DNA of 64,000 nt, from the NCBI GenBank assembly GCA_030562195.1, contig CM060202.1:4650001-4714000 (forward strand). Direction: 5' to 3'. The notes under the pieces were generated by a model. It did not search any database, had not been told where the DNA came from, and saw nothing but the letters and a program-made list of their open reading frames with translations. The DNA is from Nipponacmea schrenckii (lineage: Eukaryota; Mollusca; Gastropoda; Lottiidae). Numbering within the stretch: the stretch's first letter is position 1; each line of letters begins with the position of its first letter. This document shows positions 12,201-24,520 of this stretch, piece after piece. Made by a program: the position numbers and the translations under genes.

Positions 12201-15200
12201 ATGAATGAAATATTAGACTGCTTAGTAATAATATATACTTTCTATGACTTCTTCTGGCCCAGATGTTATGAGCAAAGAGGTACTGTAAGGCTACAAATTA
12301 TTGCGAGATAGAAATTAATGTGTTAAATGCGACCTATCCGCATATTTCCAAGTGAATTAAAGGAAAGTATTTATATTGAGGCCGGGCGGGATTAAGTAAT
12401 TAGGTAATTTGAAGCTGATTAGTAATCAATGACGTCAAAAACAAAAGATTTTCACACTTGACTATTTGAATATAAAATCTTGATCATTGTTCATGTCTTC
12501 ATTCATTAAACACTTGAAGAATTCCGGGAAGCCCTTTTCTTTTTTATGATATTAAAAAATGCGACACCTATCGCGGATCGCATCAATTTTTACTCGCATT
12601 TTAGTCCCTATACCCCGTATCGCATTAATTTGTTGACGCCTTACAGTATCTGTATTACATAAAAAAATTTAAATTTCAGATTCGTGATTTTAATTTGGGA
12701 ACAACCTTTCCTATTGTTAATAATGTTAGTATAAAAAATATTGTAAAGAATGGGGACAAATTGGAGGTAATTAAAGGAATTTTATGTTAATATATTAATT
12801 TGCAAGTATTTGAATGTGAATGCAGATAGAGTAAGGAGGCTTAATGTATGTTTGTGTGCTACTCTTCTGCACCTAATGGTCTAAAGAAGACAGGCAATGC
12901 AATGCAGTGTGCAATGAAAGACAATTCTCCTGGAAAGCAGGATTATCCTACTATTTTTGCAATTTACAACATTTTTGAGGGGTCTTTAATGTGCACTGAC
13001 TGTAGCACAAATGGCCTTGGTTTATTATTTTATCCAAACTACTTGAAATGAATAAAACCTGAAGTCAGTTAATTTGGTGTATTTTAAGATTGTAAAGAGA
13101 CTGAGTATTGAGCCCAACTGGAGTTTGTAGATATACCTAATGTTCTTTTTTTTCAGGAAATTGATTTAGGTTTAGATGTAGATTATGATGGTGGATTTCA
13201 AATAGCTTTAGATGTATTTTTAGTTTTTAATAAATCAGCATATTTATCTGTTACTCTTAAAAAATTAAAAGGTTATGCTCGATTACAGCTGACTAGAACA
13301 CCATATACTCACTGGTCTTTCTCTTTCTATGATGTAAGTATTGATTACAGTGCATTGGACCAAAGAATGATTTTTTGATTTTTTTGTCTAAAATTTATGA
13401 AAACTTAACACCAAAATTTAGTGGAAGTGTGTCACTGAATGTATATAAAAATTTGAACTAAAAAAGGTTAATCAAAACATTACATTATAGTTTTTATTGT
13501 TTTATATTGTGTAAAAGGAAGCTACTTGTCTTTTTCTGATGCGTTTTAGTTATAATTTTATAAAGCAAAACATCAAATTTAAACTGATCGGTGAACCCTT
13601 AAATTCAGTTTGATCAAGTAGATACCTGGATGTAAGTATCCAAATTCAGAGTGTCATTGCATTTAGCATTTACTTAACATCTAAAGATGACTATGTTGTA
13701 TGTTGAATGCCAAAGTGTGGTATATCATAAAACAGTGTCCTTTTATTTGATTGTTTTTCTTTTAACCATAACAAAACAATTCAGAGAAGTACGGTAGCCA
13801 ATTTAAGATTTCTACAACATTCAGTTTCAGTCCTCAAACCTTCATCATTGAAATTCAACTGAAAATTCTCCGCATTGTTTTGAGAACCTCTGGATTGTTT
13901 TGAATTTATTTTTCACATTAAGGCGATCACAGTAAAAGATAATGGAACTGTTTGGAATAATAATTTTGAATTTCATACTAATAATAATTTGAATGATATA
14001 GCCTAGGATCTCAACATTCATAATGTATAGTCCTCTAAGCCTGAGTTCTACATAATTAACTGAAAAAATCTCTTATTTTTTTGAAAAGATCTCAGGACTA
14101 ATGTTTTTTTTTTATTCTACATATTACTACATTTACAAGTTTTTAGTTTTGATAGTTGAACAAATAAATTATTGTTGGGTTATATACTGGTGTATACATA
14201 TTTTAGGATCCTGAGGTTGATTTTGCAGTAGAATCTCAATTTGAAGGTCGACAGTTACCACAAGTTGCTAATATTATCATTACACAGGTTAGTTAGAATA
14301 TTTCTGAATGATCATTCAATGTTCAGAGTCATCATTTTACAGTAGCAGTGTACAACATTTATCACATCTAACCATTGCTTCCACAAAGAATTCTCAGTTT
14401 TTAATTTTAATTAGTAAAGGATTGAGACCAATTCAATTCCTTCGAACAATTATGGAAAATGTTTGATTTCCAAGAGCAGATTTGCAAGAAGTAAAGTTCA
14501 AGACCAAATTAATCCCAAAATGGTTAGTTGTATCAGTTTAAGATGACATTATAACCAGGTCAGGTTTTCTCCAGTATCTGTACAAATAAAAAACATATTG
14601 GTTATCCAAAAGTATCTGTGTTGATTTTTTGATTTTTTTGCTTAAGAAATAATTTCAATGATGAAAATAGTATTCTATGGAGGCTGCAATAATAATTGTC
14701 TACTACTATCCATCATTCCAATGTCATGAGTCCTCTGATTTGAATTATACCAAAAATGCTATAGTAGCGAGATCAGAATACCTGGTTTTGGAAGCAACAG
14801 TAAGATGTTGTACATCATTGCTTATGGAACATTTTTTACAACATGGTTTACAACATGGTTTACAATACATGCTCAGTTCTCTTTTGTACAGCATTGCCTA
14901 AGGAACATGGTTTACATGCTCAGTTCTCTTTTTGTACATCATTGCTTAAGGAACAACATGGCTTACAATACATGCCCAGTTCCCATCTCTGCCTCCAGTA
15001 TCAATTGAAACTGCAAATCATTTTCAGCTGCAAATAGAAGTGTTGCAAACAAAATATATCACAAAAATTCATTTATTTGATTTTGCAAAAGAATATCCTT
15101 AAACACCTGCATCTGAAATTTTTATTTTTCAGTTAAGACGCAGTATAAGAAAGAAACATACATTACCGAACTATAAAATGAGGTTTAGACCATTCTTTTT

Positions 15201-18200
15201 TCAACCTGAACTTGAAAAACCTCTCCGAGATCTCACAGTAAATGGACATAATATAACCATTGGAAGACTGGATATTCAAGTCAAAGAATGTTCAAGACTA
15301 CTTAAAACGCCAAAAGATTCCTTTTTATATTGTTCTGTATCTATTGGTAGGTTGATTTCTCTCCATGAGGTTGCTCTTTATGAGTTTTTATCAATGTCTT
15401 ATATTCAAATATATTGTCAATTATTTATTTTGTCCCTGAGAGGATTTTGTCAGATGAAATATCATTTTCTTAATGTATGAACCTAAAAATGACTTCCATG
15501 ATGAAAGCTTTGAACATTCTATAATACAAAAAAGATAAGGGAATAGGAAGCAATTTTTTTATGAGTAGTAGTGGTTTCATTAACAGAAAATAATTTTGAC
15601 AAAGTGTCCTCAGAACACATTTTATCACTACCTTATAAAAGGGGTGTTGGGACATTTTCATACAAAAGTCAATTTAAAAACAAGCTGTATAATTTCTGAT
15701 TCTGTCAAATTTTTCAATGTAGAATGTAAATTTTTTGTTGTAGATTATTTACCTTATAAAGAACTAGTCAATTCCAGACGAAGAGTTTGGGTAACACATG
15801 ACATTGAAGTCAATAAATATAATGCTCAATCTGTTGGCCTCGCTTTTAAAGAGGTGAGTATGTTAGATTGCTTGCTTCAACCAAGTTTTGGGAGCCTCAG
15901 TTGCTCAGGGAGTTAGACAATTGTTCGCTTACCTGAAGGTGCATGGCACTTATTCCCGAAATTTTAAGATGACGACTTAAGTGTTCCAGTTATCTAATTG
16001 GTCAATCACCAAGTTAAGTTTAATTATCCAATAAGATAACTGAATTTTTTAAATCTGCACTCTATCTTACTTAAGTTTTCGAGAGTTCAATTCTGGCAAG
16101 GTTGAGACGAACATTTTAGGTTATTCAACCAAGTTTCCCCATTTCCCTGTTGCAGTTCATTCATATAGGAAAGTAAACTTTGAGCAAATCTGAATCAGAA
16201 TTTATAATCAGAATCTTTAACCTATCTCAATTTGACTGTTATAGTCATAGAGAGATAATATAATATATTATTTAAAACTGCATTATACCTTTATTCATGG
16301 TTAGATTTTATTTTAAGTTTGATATTTCATTACCAGGAACAACTATTAGATAGATATGAAACAGCAGTTATTGTTGATTTAGTTATTCCTGATTCACCAG
16401 CTGCAATTGCAGATATAAGAAAGGTATGAATTGTTACTCAACACTTTTTTACAAAATTTATTATAAGATTAGGATGGGTGTGATCTATTATGTGTGTATA
16501 AACGTTGTGTTTTAGATGTTTCATATAAATTGACCAATAATACTTTGGTCTCCTAAACGGTTAAGCTGATAATAAATAGGGCTCACGTTTTAAAAAAAAT
16601 ATATTCCTAGTTCGAGGTATTTTTGAATAAACTATACAATTTTTTTAGCGTTTCTAGTACTCGTAAAGACCATTTACATTAATGAGCTCAGCATCATTTG
16701 GTACCTTCAGTACCTCTGAATCTGATTCCCTTGAGTGGTGCTACATTCAGTACATGGGGGAATAGCGTCTTATTGTTTGGATGTGATGTTAAATCTAAGG
16801 TACATTCATTAAATGTCAGAAAATGAAAACGAGAAAGCTTATGCAGTTATCTTGGCAATAAAAGCTTTTCACCCTGAAAAGTACTGTCCTTCATCCTGAT
16901 AAATGTTATCCATTGACAAATTGGTTTAGTTATACAAATTATATTATTTTTTTTAATATTATTTACAGGGTGACATGCTAATAGCTATAGGTACAACTAA
17001 AATATCTTCCACAAAACAAGCTGCTAAACTAATCAAAACCGCTGGAGAAAAGTAAGTGAAAAGTGATTTTGTTTCTTTAAATTTATGTGGGATAAATTTC
17101 AAATAACAGCTACAAGATGATCAAATACAATTCAAGTATTTTTTAAGATATTTTTTCAATATGATCTGAATATTTCCCAGAAGAAAGATCTTTAATTAAT
17201 TAGGTTACTTTATAGCTTGACTATCAATTAATTTCAGGTTTATGGTTCGGCTGGAACGAACTCAGATAAAAATGAATCCCGATCTCAAATTTGTGGAAGA
17301 AAACATCAACATTAAAGAGTCAGCAGAATTTGAGTTTTCTGAAGAGTCTGCAGTTGGTGACAATAATGGGGAGGAGTTTATAAGCATTAGTTTTAAACAA
17401 GATGGGGAGGAGCCAAAAATTAAAATGTCTCATGATAAACCAAAACCAACCATCAATCAAAGTCCACCTACTCATCAATCAAAACCCAGATCGAAAACTG
17501 ATCTAACAGTGGATGGTACACCAGTTTTGAAGAAAAGAAGTATTGGCAGTGAATCTCCAGCAAGCAGTTTTAAAAGAGAAAGCTCTCCACATGGTTTACG
17601 CTACAGAACACACAGTGATCCTGGACAGCTTACTAAGGTAGATGGAAGTGCTGATAAGTAAAAGCACTTGCCATTGCATAAAAATTATTCTACCTATGTA
17701 GGAATCAATCCTACAGCCCCTAATATCACCTCAGATCACAATCCAACGCATTACTCTTGAGAAATTCCAATATCCAAAGATGAGGATTTAGATCAAGAAA
17801 ATAATTATTGTGTACATTTGGTTCAATGATAGTGTACATTTGGTTCAATGATAGTGTACATTTCACCTAGTGATTTTGTAACTTAAGTAACTGAATGTAG
17901 TGGTTCAATTAGTGATAATAATGATGATATTGACAAATTTATGTTTATTTTTAGTTGATAAATGATGATGTTGATAGTGTACATTCTACTGAAACTGATG
18001 GTGGTACAGTTAGTGATAGTGATGATGAAGTTTCAACTGTACAAAAAACAAAAGAGGTCAAATCCAGTCAGGTACGTGATATTCTTTGAAATTTTGTCTG
18101 CAATAATAGCTTGACGCGAAATTGCATTGAAATTTGTGCATTACTATCTTATATTCTATAAATAATAACATATAATAATAAAACAAATAATAAAAACATA

Positions 18201-21200
18201 TAAATAATAATAAGTTTGATGAACCTTGTGATATTTTTTTCAAATATAGAATCCTAAATGGGACCATGAAATGAATTTTGAAATATCAGAACAATTAAGA
18301 TATCTCAATCTTTGTATATGGTGTAAAATACCAGAGAAAACTGATAAGAGTGAAAAAGTTATTAAACAAGAAAGACATTTATTAGTCGGACATGTGAGTT
18401 GTTTTTGTTTCTACATGTACATGTACATGTATATGCCCTTATGAAAATGTGGACGTAAAATTTCATCCGTCCACATTTCTTGTAGACACAAAAGAGGCTG
18501 CAGTTTTAATTCAATCTTGTATGCATTGTTAAGATCTCGGTTCAGTTAGAATTTGGTAAATCAGTTGAATGATTTTGGAGTTATTGCCCTTGATTTACTA
18601 AATAATTGTCATATTGGCTTGTGTAGGTGCAATAGATACTACAGTTTTGATTTGATTTTGATGAAATTTGGTTTCAGCCTTTTAGGAGGTAATATTCTTA
18701 TGAATATTTGATTGATTTCAATTGTAGGTAAACATTCCATTATCAGACCTCTGTTTAGAATGTTTATTAACATTAGAGGGCCAAACTAAATATAAAGTTA
18801 ATTTATTACCAGGGGAAATGAAAGCTACTGCAAGGTGAGGACATTTTCTTAATCTTCTGGAAAGGAAAAGAGCACTCAAAGTCTTATGTGTGTTTTCTAA
18901 AACAGACAAAATCTCTTTATCTAATTCCATGTGAAAAAATAATATTACAATCTGCCAGGATTTGATTCCCATTGTTGTCAAAATATTGTACCCGCTTATA
19001 ATTTCAGCGGGTCTAAAACTGGAAAATATATGAATCTGCCAGGATTTGAATCCCATTTTTCTAAAACATATAGTACCCGGTTATAATTTTAGCCATTCTA
19101 AAACTGGAAAATATATGCATCTGCCAGGATTTGATTCTCGTTGTTCTAAAATGTATAGTACCGGTACCCTGTAATAATTCCAGCCGTTCTAAAACTGGAA
19201 AATTTATGAATCTGCCAGGATTTGATTCTTATTGTTCTAAAAATATAGTGCCTGGTTATTATTTCAGCCGTTCTAAAACTGGAAAATATATGAATCTGCC
19301 AGGATTTGATTCTGATTGTTCTAAAAATATTGTGCCTGGTTATAATTTCAGCCGTTCTAAAACTGGAAAATATATGAATCTGCCAGGATTTGATTCTCAG
19401 TTATGCTATGGTGATGTGACATTAATAGTAAAATTTAGTAATAATAATTTAAATGAAAATGAAAGACAGACAGTTACAAAAGTACCGCTAGATTCTAGTG
19501 TAATAACAGATACCATTAGAGATACAGCTATTAATAAAACTGTTGAGGAGTGAGTACTATTTATTTGTATATCAAGACAGGCAAAATCATGAAGTGTGCA
19601 ATGAGGGAAGTAAGATTTCCAATAACCTGTACATGCTTAACCTAGAGCACAATGAAATGTTTTATTGTTCCATCTGTAAAACTATTCAAATCTGGTTGTA
19701 TACTAATAACAGTGCTTCAGTGGTCATACGGACCCCACCAGTAGAACAAGTGATAATGAAATGCCACCATCAAAAAAAAAAAAATTAATTAAAATTGTCT
19801 TCAATCTTCGCTCTTTTCCAGAGTGGCAGATATCAACCATCAATTTAATGGAGCACAATTTCCTTCTGCTACATACTGTAATTTCTGTGGTAAAAAGGTA
19901 ATATTTCTTAAAACCTATTTTTTAATATGTCACTGATTTCATGTTATCCCTTTAAATGCAAACAGGGGAAACTAACTGGGGTGGAAGTCACAGGGGAAAT
20001 TAAGGTGGAATTTTAGTTGAGGAAACGTGGAGGAATTGTAAGTGAGGGGAAATTGTGAGGAATTATTATCAAGGATGAAATGGGAAGGAATTTGTGTTAG
20101 GGGCGGATATGTGGAGGTACAGGTATTATTGCCAGGGGGAATATGGAGGAATTAGTGTCAGGGGGATATGGGTATGAATTTTTTTGCTAGTGTGAAATGG
20201 GGGAATTTTTTTACCAAGGTGAAATGGGGGAAAATAATTGTTGTTCTACTACTGATATACAGAAAATAGTGCACAAATATTTAGCCATAGGGATGGAATT
20301 GTTGAGATTGATTTTATGTCAGTTTGTGGTTAATCATTGAATACGTTTTTGAGTACCGGTACGTTTCAAAATTAGTGATTTATTTTGAGAAGGACTAGAT
20401 TTGGAAGAAGTCTTCCAGAGAGGAATATCACACTGAGTAAGCTGTTTTCCATAACTTCGAATATATTTTTGTGTCCCATATAATGTTTCAGATCTGGTTA
20501 AAAGTAGCATTTCAATGTAAACAATGTTCTATGATTTGTCATAAAAAATGTGTAGAAAAATGTCAAGCTGATACTCTTTGTACAAAGTAAGTGGATTGTG
20601 TATTAAAGCATTCTGTTTAACCAGCTTCATTCTACTGAAAATAAATATAACGGTTAATATACCCTTCAACAACACTGACTGTTAATGCATTTTACGAATT
20701 CCACACAAGTAGGTAATTCCTTTACTGAACCTAAGATTGGTTGAATGTTGTGATGACCTAGAACCACAGTTCTCAAATGGGGGTGAATTCACCCCCAAGG
20801 GGGGAATGGCCCGGTTCCAGAGGGGAAAAGGACACGCTTGAGTTAAGGTTTCTCAAGTGACCTCACTATGCAGAGTGCAGAATTCCAGCATTTGCATTTC
20901 CGGAGTTGTGGTTTTGTTGAGAATTTATGTGTAAAGATAAATGGTCTCTTCTCACATAATATTATATTACGTCACGTATAATATATTATGTACTCAATTC
21001 TTGAAGGCTGAATGGCAAACCAAACTTGAGAACCTGGGACCTAGAACATGGGTTGCCTAACAATATCATCAGATCATGTTTGAGAAGTATAGTAATTCCA
21101 CAGCATAAACACAGATCAACCAGTTTTATTTTTGAATAAGATGAAAAGAGTTTTAAGTAAAACATATTTTCAATCAGTATTGATGAAAGTTGTCTCTTTC

Positions 21201-23948
21201 TTAGGAATGGTGTTAAATGTCGGAATAAACCAGATACAGAATGGAAGATGCCTGTTGTAACTTCCCGACTAAAGAAAGTACAGGAATATAAAGAGGGTGT
21301 GACTAAAAGTAAATTATTAAGTAAATTCCGTAAAGAAGACAAACCCTCACAGCAACAACAACAACAAACACCTATTAAGAAAAATGTGCCAAGTAAGCAT
21401 TTTATTTATCGCTTCTTAAGGTTCAGTATCTATAATTTTCATTTGCAGCCATGTTTATTCTTGATCAAACTTATCTTATTTGAAAATATTACTAATTTAT
21501 AATTAAGCAGTATAAAAACCTAACCATTATGAAACATTAAGAATAAGTACGAAAAATACTGTTTATATGTTTATCTGAAAATAATTCATCATGATTAATT
21601 TCCCCTTGGAGAATTTTTTCATTGTTATTAATTATTGACTTCTTTAATGCTTTTTCAATCTTCCAATATCTAAAAAAAACAAGTATATGTCAGTATAATC
21701 TGTTGTAATTATAGCTAGTCTAGACATCAATGTTAATTCAGAGGGTGATGTAAAGACGTCACCTGGACTAACACCATCACCCAGATTTAGTCCAAGATTA
21801 CTACGTAAAGTACCTAAAGCTGTATTAGAAGCTGGTGATAGTGCTACTAAAGTATTGGTACGTAAACACTGTGTAGTTTTTGTTTCAATACAGTAAAAAG
21901 GAAGAAATAATCGAAACAAATTTCCAAGATTGCCTTGAAATTGTAATTAATAAATTTACGTCTTTGAATGATCTATGCCATTGCATTCATTGGAGGGAAC
22001 CGTGGTAGCTCATTGGGTTAGATGCTTGCCCGCTAACCTGAAGGTCCTGGGTTTAATCCCACCCAAGGTCCTTTGGATTTTTCACTCAGTTTCCGCTCGT
22101 CAGTCATGCAGTTCGGAGAGACTTGTATGGAAAAAGTATTGAAGACCCCTCGACAGTTGGAAATCTAAAAAGAGCAGGCTAATGTCGCTGTCCTGCTATG
22201 TCCCTCATAGCATACTGCATGGTGTGCCTGTCTTCATTAGCCCATAAAATGTAAAAAATGTAAAACTTGTTTATATTCACAAATATTCAAGCATTATTAA
22301 TGCTTTTGATCTTTACAGCAAGATGAATCTGACGATTCTGATGCTGAACAAAATGCTGCTCTACAAGAACTGTATGAGAAAAGGGCTAAAGGACAGAATT
22401 TAGATGAAATGGTAGTAACAGCTGCCAAACAGATGGGTCGTGAACTATTTACACATTTATCTATTACTGAACGTAAAAACAAGCTTGATCATATGGTAGG
22501 TGGATCTTATAAAATCATTTCAAGATCAAAAATGTGTTATTGCAGTACGTGATTTCGTATTTTTATGTTTTACATGATTTACTAATACTTCAGGATTTAT
22601 GTGTTTTGTGGTTTGTAATGATGATTTAAATGGTTTATTATCACTAATTTAGTTTTTATCATTTACTTGTAGGTTTTTTACATTGCATAATCAAGTAATA
22701 TAAGTTTTACATGGCATATAAAGTAATTGTAGGTTTTACATACATGGCATATAAAGTTATTGTAGCTTTAACATGCCATATCAAGTAATTGTAGGTTTTA
22801 CACGGCATATCAAGTAATTGTAGGTTTTAAATACATGGCATATCAAGTAATTGTATGTTTTTTTTACACGGGATATCAAGTAATTGTAGGTTTTAAATAC
22901 ATGGTATATCAAGTAATTGTATGTTTTTTTTACACGGGATATCAAGTAATTGTAGGTTTTAAATACATGGTATATCAAGTAATTGTAGGTTTACATGGAA
23001 GAAAAAATTTAGGTTTTATACTGGTACATGTTTTTGTCTTTATATTTAAAGGTGCTGTATTATAGGCCTACAAAATTTTCATTATTAAGGACATTATAGC
23101 CCATATATACCTTAAAATCTTTCTAAAATATTCTATTTACATCATTACTTGATCGGGTTAATCAAATGTGACTTAGACTGTTTGACATATTGTTGGTGTT
23201 TGGCTTTTATAACGGCTCAATATTATTAGTTAAATTTCAGAATATGTATTGAGCAATTATGCATTTATTCTGTTTAAATTTGTACAGTAGTTCTTTAACC
23301 CCTTAAAACACCAAAAAATTGTTTTGGCATCAAAAAAATTTGTTTTATTTTATTTTTAACTTTCAGATACATTCAGAGACATATTTGTTTTTGTGTAAAG
23401 TTTTTGTGTATTTGAGCCCAAAGAATTTTTTTGACCTATGACCCCTTTTTTTGTTTGTATGGTTTTATAATTAATTATGGATTTATTATCGATTATTTTA
23501 GGTTTCCAAGCTTCAGTTAGAAATTGACCAAGAAACCGAAAACAAATCCGAACTAAACAGAATTCTTCATGAAACAACAGATCATGTTCAAAGACAGACT
23601 ATTCAACAACATTTATTGAAATCTGAAGAGAAAGGAGATGCTTTGATGATGTTGTTATTACATTATTGTGCTGGACTTCAACATTGTTTAGATCAAGAAC
23701 AGGAAGAGAGACTGAAAAACGAGGGGGAGCTCAATGTGGACGAACTCGAAGACTGTGTAGGCACAGATGAGGATATATACGTGTCTACCGAAGATCTTCT
23801 TTTTAAAATGATAGAGAATGGCAATGACAAATACGCTGACCTTGGGGCGGTACTTATTGACAAGTCAGATGTTGAGGAAAGTGACAGTGATGATTTTGAA
23901 AAGTTTCGTGTTTTGGATCATCAAACAGACGATGGGGAAGTCATCTAG
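9272..23948 (+). CDS. PDZD8: PDZD8: ER-anchored SMP/PDZ/C1 lipid-transfer tether
   Basis: Coding exons: 9272-9418, 11211-11329, 11875-11953, 12680-12766, 13157-13333, 14207-14287, 15133-15346, 15744-15853, 16337-16423, 16969-17051, 17238-17637, 17955-18071, 18250-18393, 18728-18834, 19352-19549, 19822-19897, 20492-20586, 21205-21392, 21715-21857, 22319-22495, 23502-23948. Phases close to 1091 residues; the human protein has 1154. The ATG at 9272 is preferred because the codons before it are GTG AAT. Residues 1-23 are a membrane anchor, followed by an SMP domain (about 60-260, with THWSFSF and HTLPNYKMRF) and PDZ (about 335-400, PDSPAAIAD). Two CxxC pairs at about 580-630 precede a C1 finger (about 722-770, HX12CX2C...CX2CX4HX2C). 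The tail is acidic and coiled. Family role: an ER protein that moves lipids at contacts with late endosomes and mitochondria. Introns carry a SINE, a MITE and several minisatellites. Identity is very likely; the exon 11-12 junction is the least certain. Confidence 0.93.
14808..14995 (+). repeat. minisatellite in PDZD8 intron 6
   Basis: About three degenerate units contain TTGTACATCATTGC, AAGGAACATGG, TTTACAATACATG and CTCAGTTCTC. The short open frames across it are repeat artefacts. The array ends about 140 bases before the exon 7 acceptor and does not include it. Confidence 0.75.
15885..16150 (+). mobile_element. degenerate tRNA-type SINE remnant in PDZD8 intron 8
   Basis: The phrases CTCAGGGAGTTAGACAATTG and TTCGCTTACCTGAAGG match the A-box half of the SINE at 49140. 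CAACCAAGTTTCCCC matches its middle. The B-box half and the tail are too decayed to place. Confidence 0.45.
16555..16790 (+). repeat. dispersed repeat, copy 1
   Basis: It shares ATTCCTAGTT, GAGGTATTTTTGA and CATTTCTAGTACT-like phrases, in the same order, with 24365-24520. On the other strand it shares them with about 57150-57240. The family name and ends are unknown. Confidence 0.45.
17795..17935 (+). repeat. 22-base triplet and exon-12-like segment in PDZD8 intron 11
   Basis: GTGTACATTTGGTTCAATGA-type units occur three times at about 17810-17862. They are followed by sequence that parallels exon 12 (17955-18071) in order: GATAGTGTACATT, ACTGAA, then TTAGTGATA and ATGATGAT. This looks like a decayed duplicate of the start of exon 12. 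Confidence 0.45.
18940..19396 (+). repeat. tandem array of splice acceptor plus exon start (PDZD8 intron 14/exon 15)
   Basis: The unit is about 84 bases: a TTATAATTTCAG-type acceptor, about 45 bases identical or nearly so to the start of exon 15 (CCGTTCTAAAACTGG...), then a GTTCTAAAAATAT linker. The exon-like parts start at 19008, 19093, 19184, 19268 and 19352 (the true exon). A partial copy lies near 18950. The last three are spaced exactly 84 bases and are open in the PDZD8 frame, each adding 28 codons if its acceptor is used. Confidence 0.93.
19960..20240 (+). repeat. purine-rich minisatellite in PDZD8 intron 16
   Basis: Degenerate units of roughly 30 bases contain GGGGGAAATGGAGGAATT-like phrases. 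The + strand is mostly G and A, a composition prone to triplex or slipped structures. The array lies wholly inside the intron. Confidence 0.75.
20764..21038. mobile_element. hAT-type MITE in PDZD8 intron 17
   Basis: The element has 275 bases. The left end CCACAGTTCTCAAATGG and the reverse complement of the right end, CCCAGGTTCTCAAGTTTGG, align as imperfect inverted repeats. The flanks carry a perfect 8-base duplication ACCTAGAA (20756-20763, 21039-21046). The CAGTGGTTCTCAA type of terminus is common among hAT elements, and the central TA fits the Buster-type preference. There is no coding capacity. Confidence 0.8.
21995..22262 (+). mobile_element. tRNA-derived SINE in PDZD8 intron 19
   Basis: The head looks like a tRNA promoter: an A-box-like TAGCTCATTGGGTTAGATG at about 22006 and a B-box-like GGTCCTGGGTTTAATCCC at about 22043. 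The unrelated body has AAGACCCCTCGACAGTTGG and a tail with TGTCCCTCATAGCATACTGC, then an A-rich 3' end. The same body and tail recur at 34890-35025, and a related head at 49140. It is not a functional tRNA gene, since the body continues far past the tRNA length. Confidence 0.8.
22672..22992 (+). repeat. minisatellite in PDZD8 intron 20
   Basis: About ten units of 28-35 bases contain CATGGCATATCAAGTAATTG and TAGGTTTTA. The last part forms a higher-order repeat of two units (CACGGGATATC / CATGGTATATC). The open frames at 22781-22978 and 22835-23065 are artefacts. Each unit holds a TTGTAG|GTTT motif that resembles the exon 21 acceptor TTTTAG|GTTTCC, but the array stops about 510 bases before that exon. 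Confidence 0.85.
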
Positions 23949-24364
23949 CTCATTTCAACTGGCTTTTCATTACTAAGGTTTTTGGTTCATCTATATTGTC
24001 AAACTTTGCTGAAATTGAATAATTTTATCTTGGTCATGCCACGTATTTTAATTATGTATAATTATAAATAAGTCTTTATTAACAGGTAGCTTAGCTTCTG
24101 GCTATGTTAGTTTATATACAGTCCCTTTTGTTCTGTGACTTGTTAATGAATAGGCAGTTAGAAAACATGTTCACCATCTGTTTTACTAACTGCATGTTAG
24201 TTTCACAAACAGGAAATTTTAGCTAAGCTAATCAGTAGTAGTGTTTGTAGCTCATTGCGGAATGTGAGAATTCAAATCCATGTGTGTTTAGACTATCAGG
24301 GTTTAAAGGTTTAAATGAAACTCATCATATCTTGAAATTCAAGGATATGTTGAAAAGACATATA

Positions 24365-24520
24365 GAAATAGAAAGTAAAATTCCTAGTTTGAGGAGGTAT
24401 TTGAGAATGAAGTGTACACTTTTTGAGCATTTCTAGTACTATTAAAGACTACAGATAATCTAAATCTAAGTCAACCCTTAAAAAAAATGGGGAACCTGTC
24501 TTATTAAGGAGTAGCCTATG
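24365..24520 (+). repeat. dispersed repeat, copy 2
   Basis: The phrases AAATTCCTAGTTTGAGG, TATTTGAGAAT and CATTTCTAGTACTATTAAAG parallel the copy at 16555-16790. A reverse-strand copy lies near 57150-57240. Confidence 0.45.

Noticed and set aside
19131..19553. Separate 140-codon gene
   Set aside because: It is PDZD8 exon 15 plus the upstream in-frame repeat units; the final residues read past the donor at 19549.
22003..22064. tRNA-like A and B boxes, possible tRNA gene
   Set aside because: The sequence continues into a SINE body shared with other loci, and the acceptor stem does not close, so this is a SINE head.
22672..22992. Fourth acceptor-anchored array (PDZD8 intron 20)
   Set aside because: Units contain TTGTAG|GTTT, but the array stops about 510 bases before exon 21 and shares no further exon sequence.
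22672..22992. CRISPR-like array
   Set aside because: There are no unique spacers between repeats and the locus is a eukaryotic intron; units simply drift and form a higher-order minisatellite.
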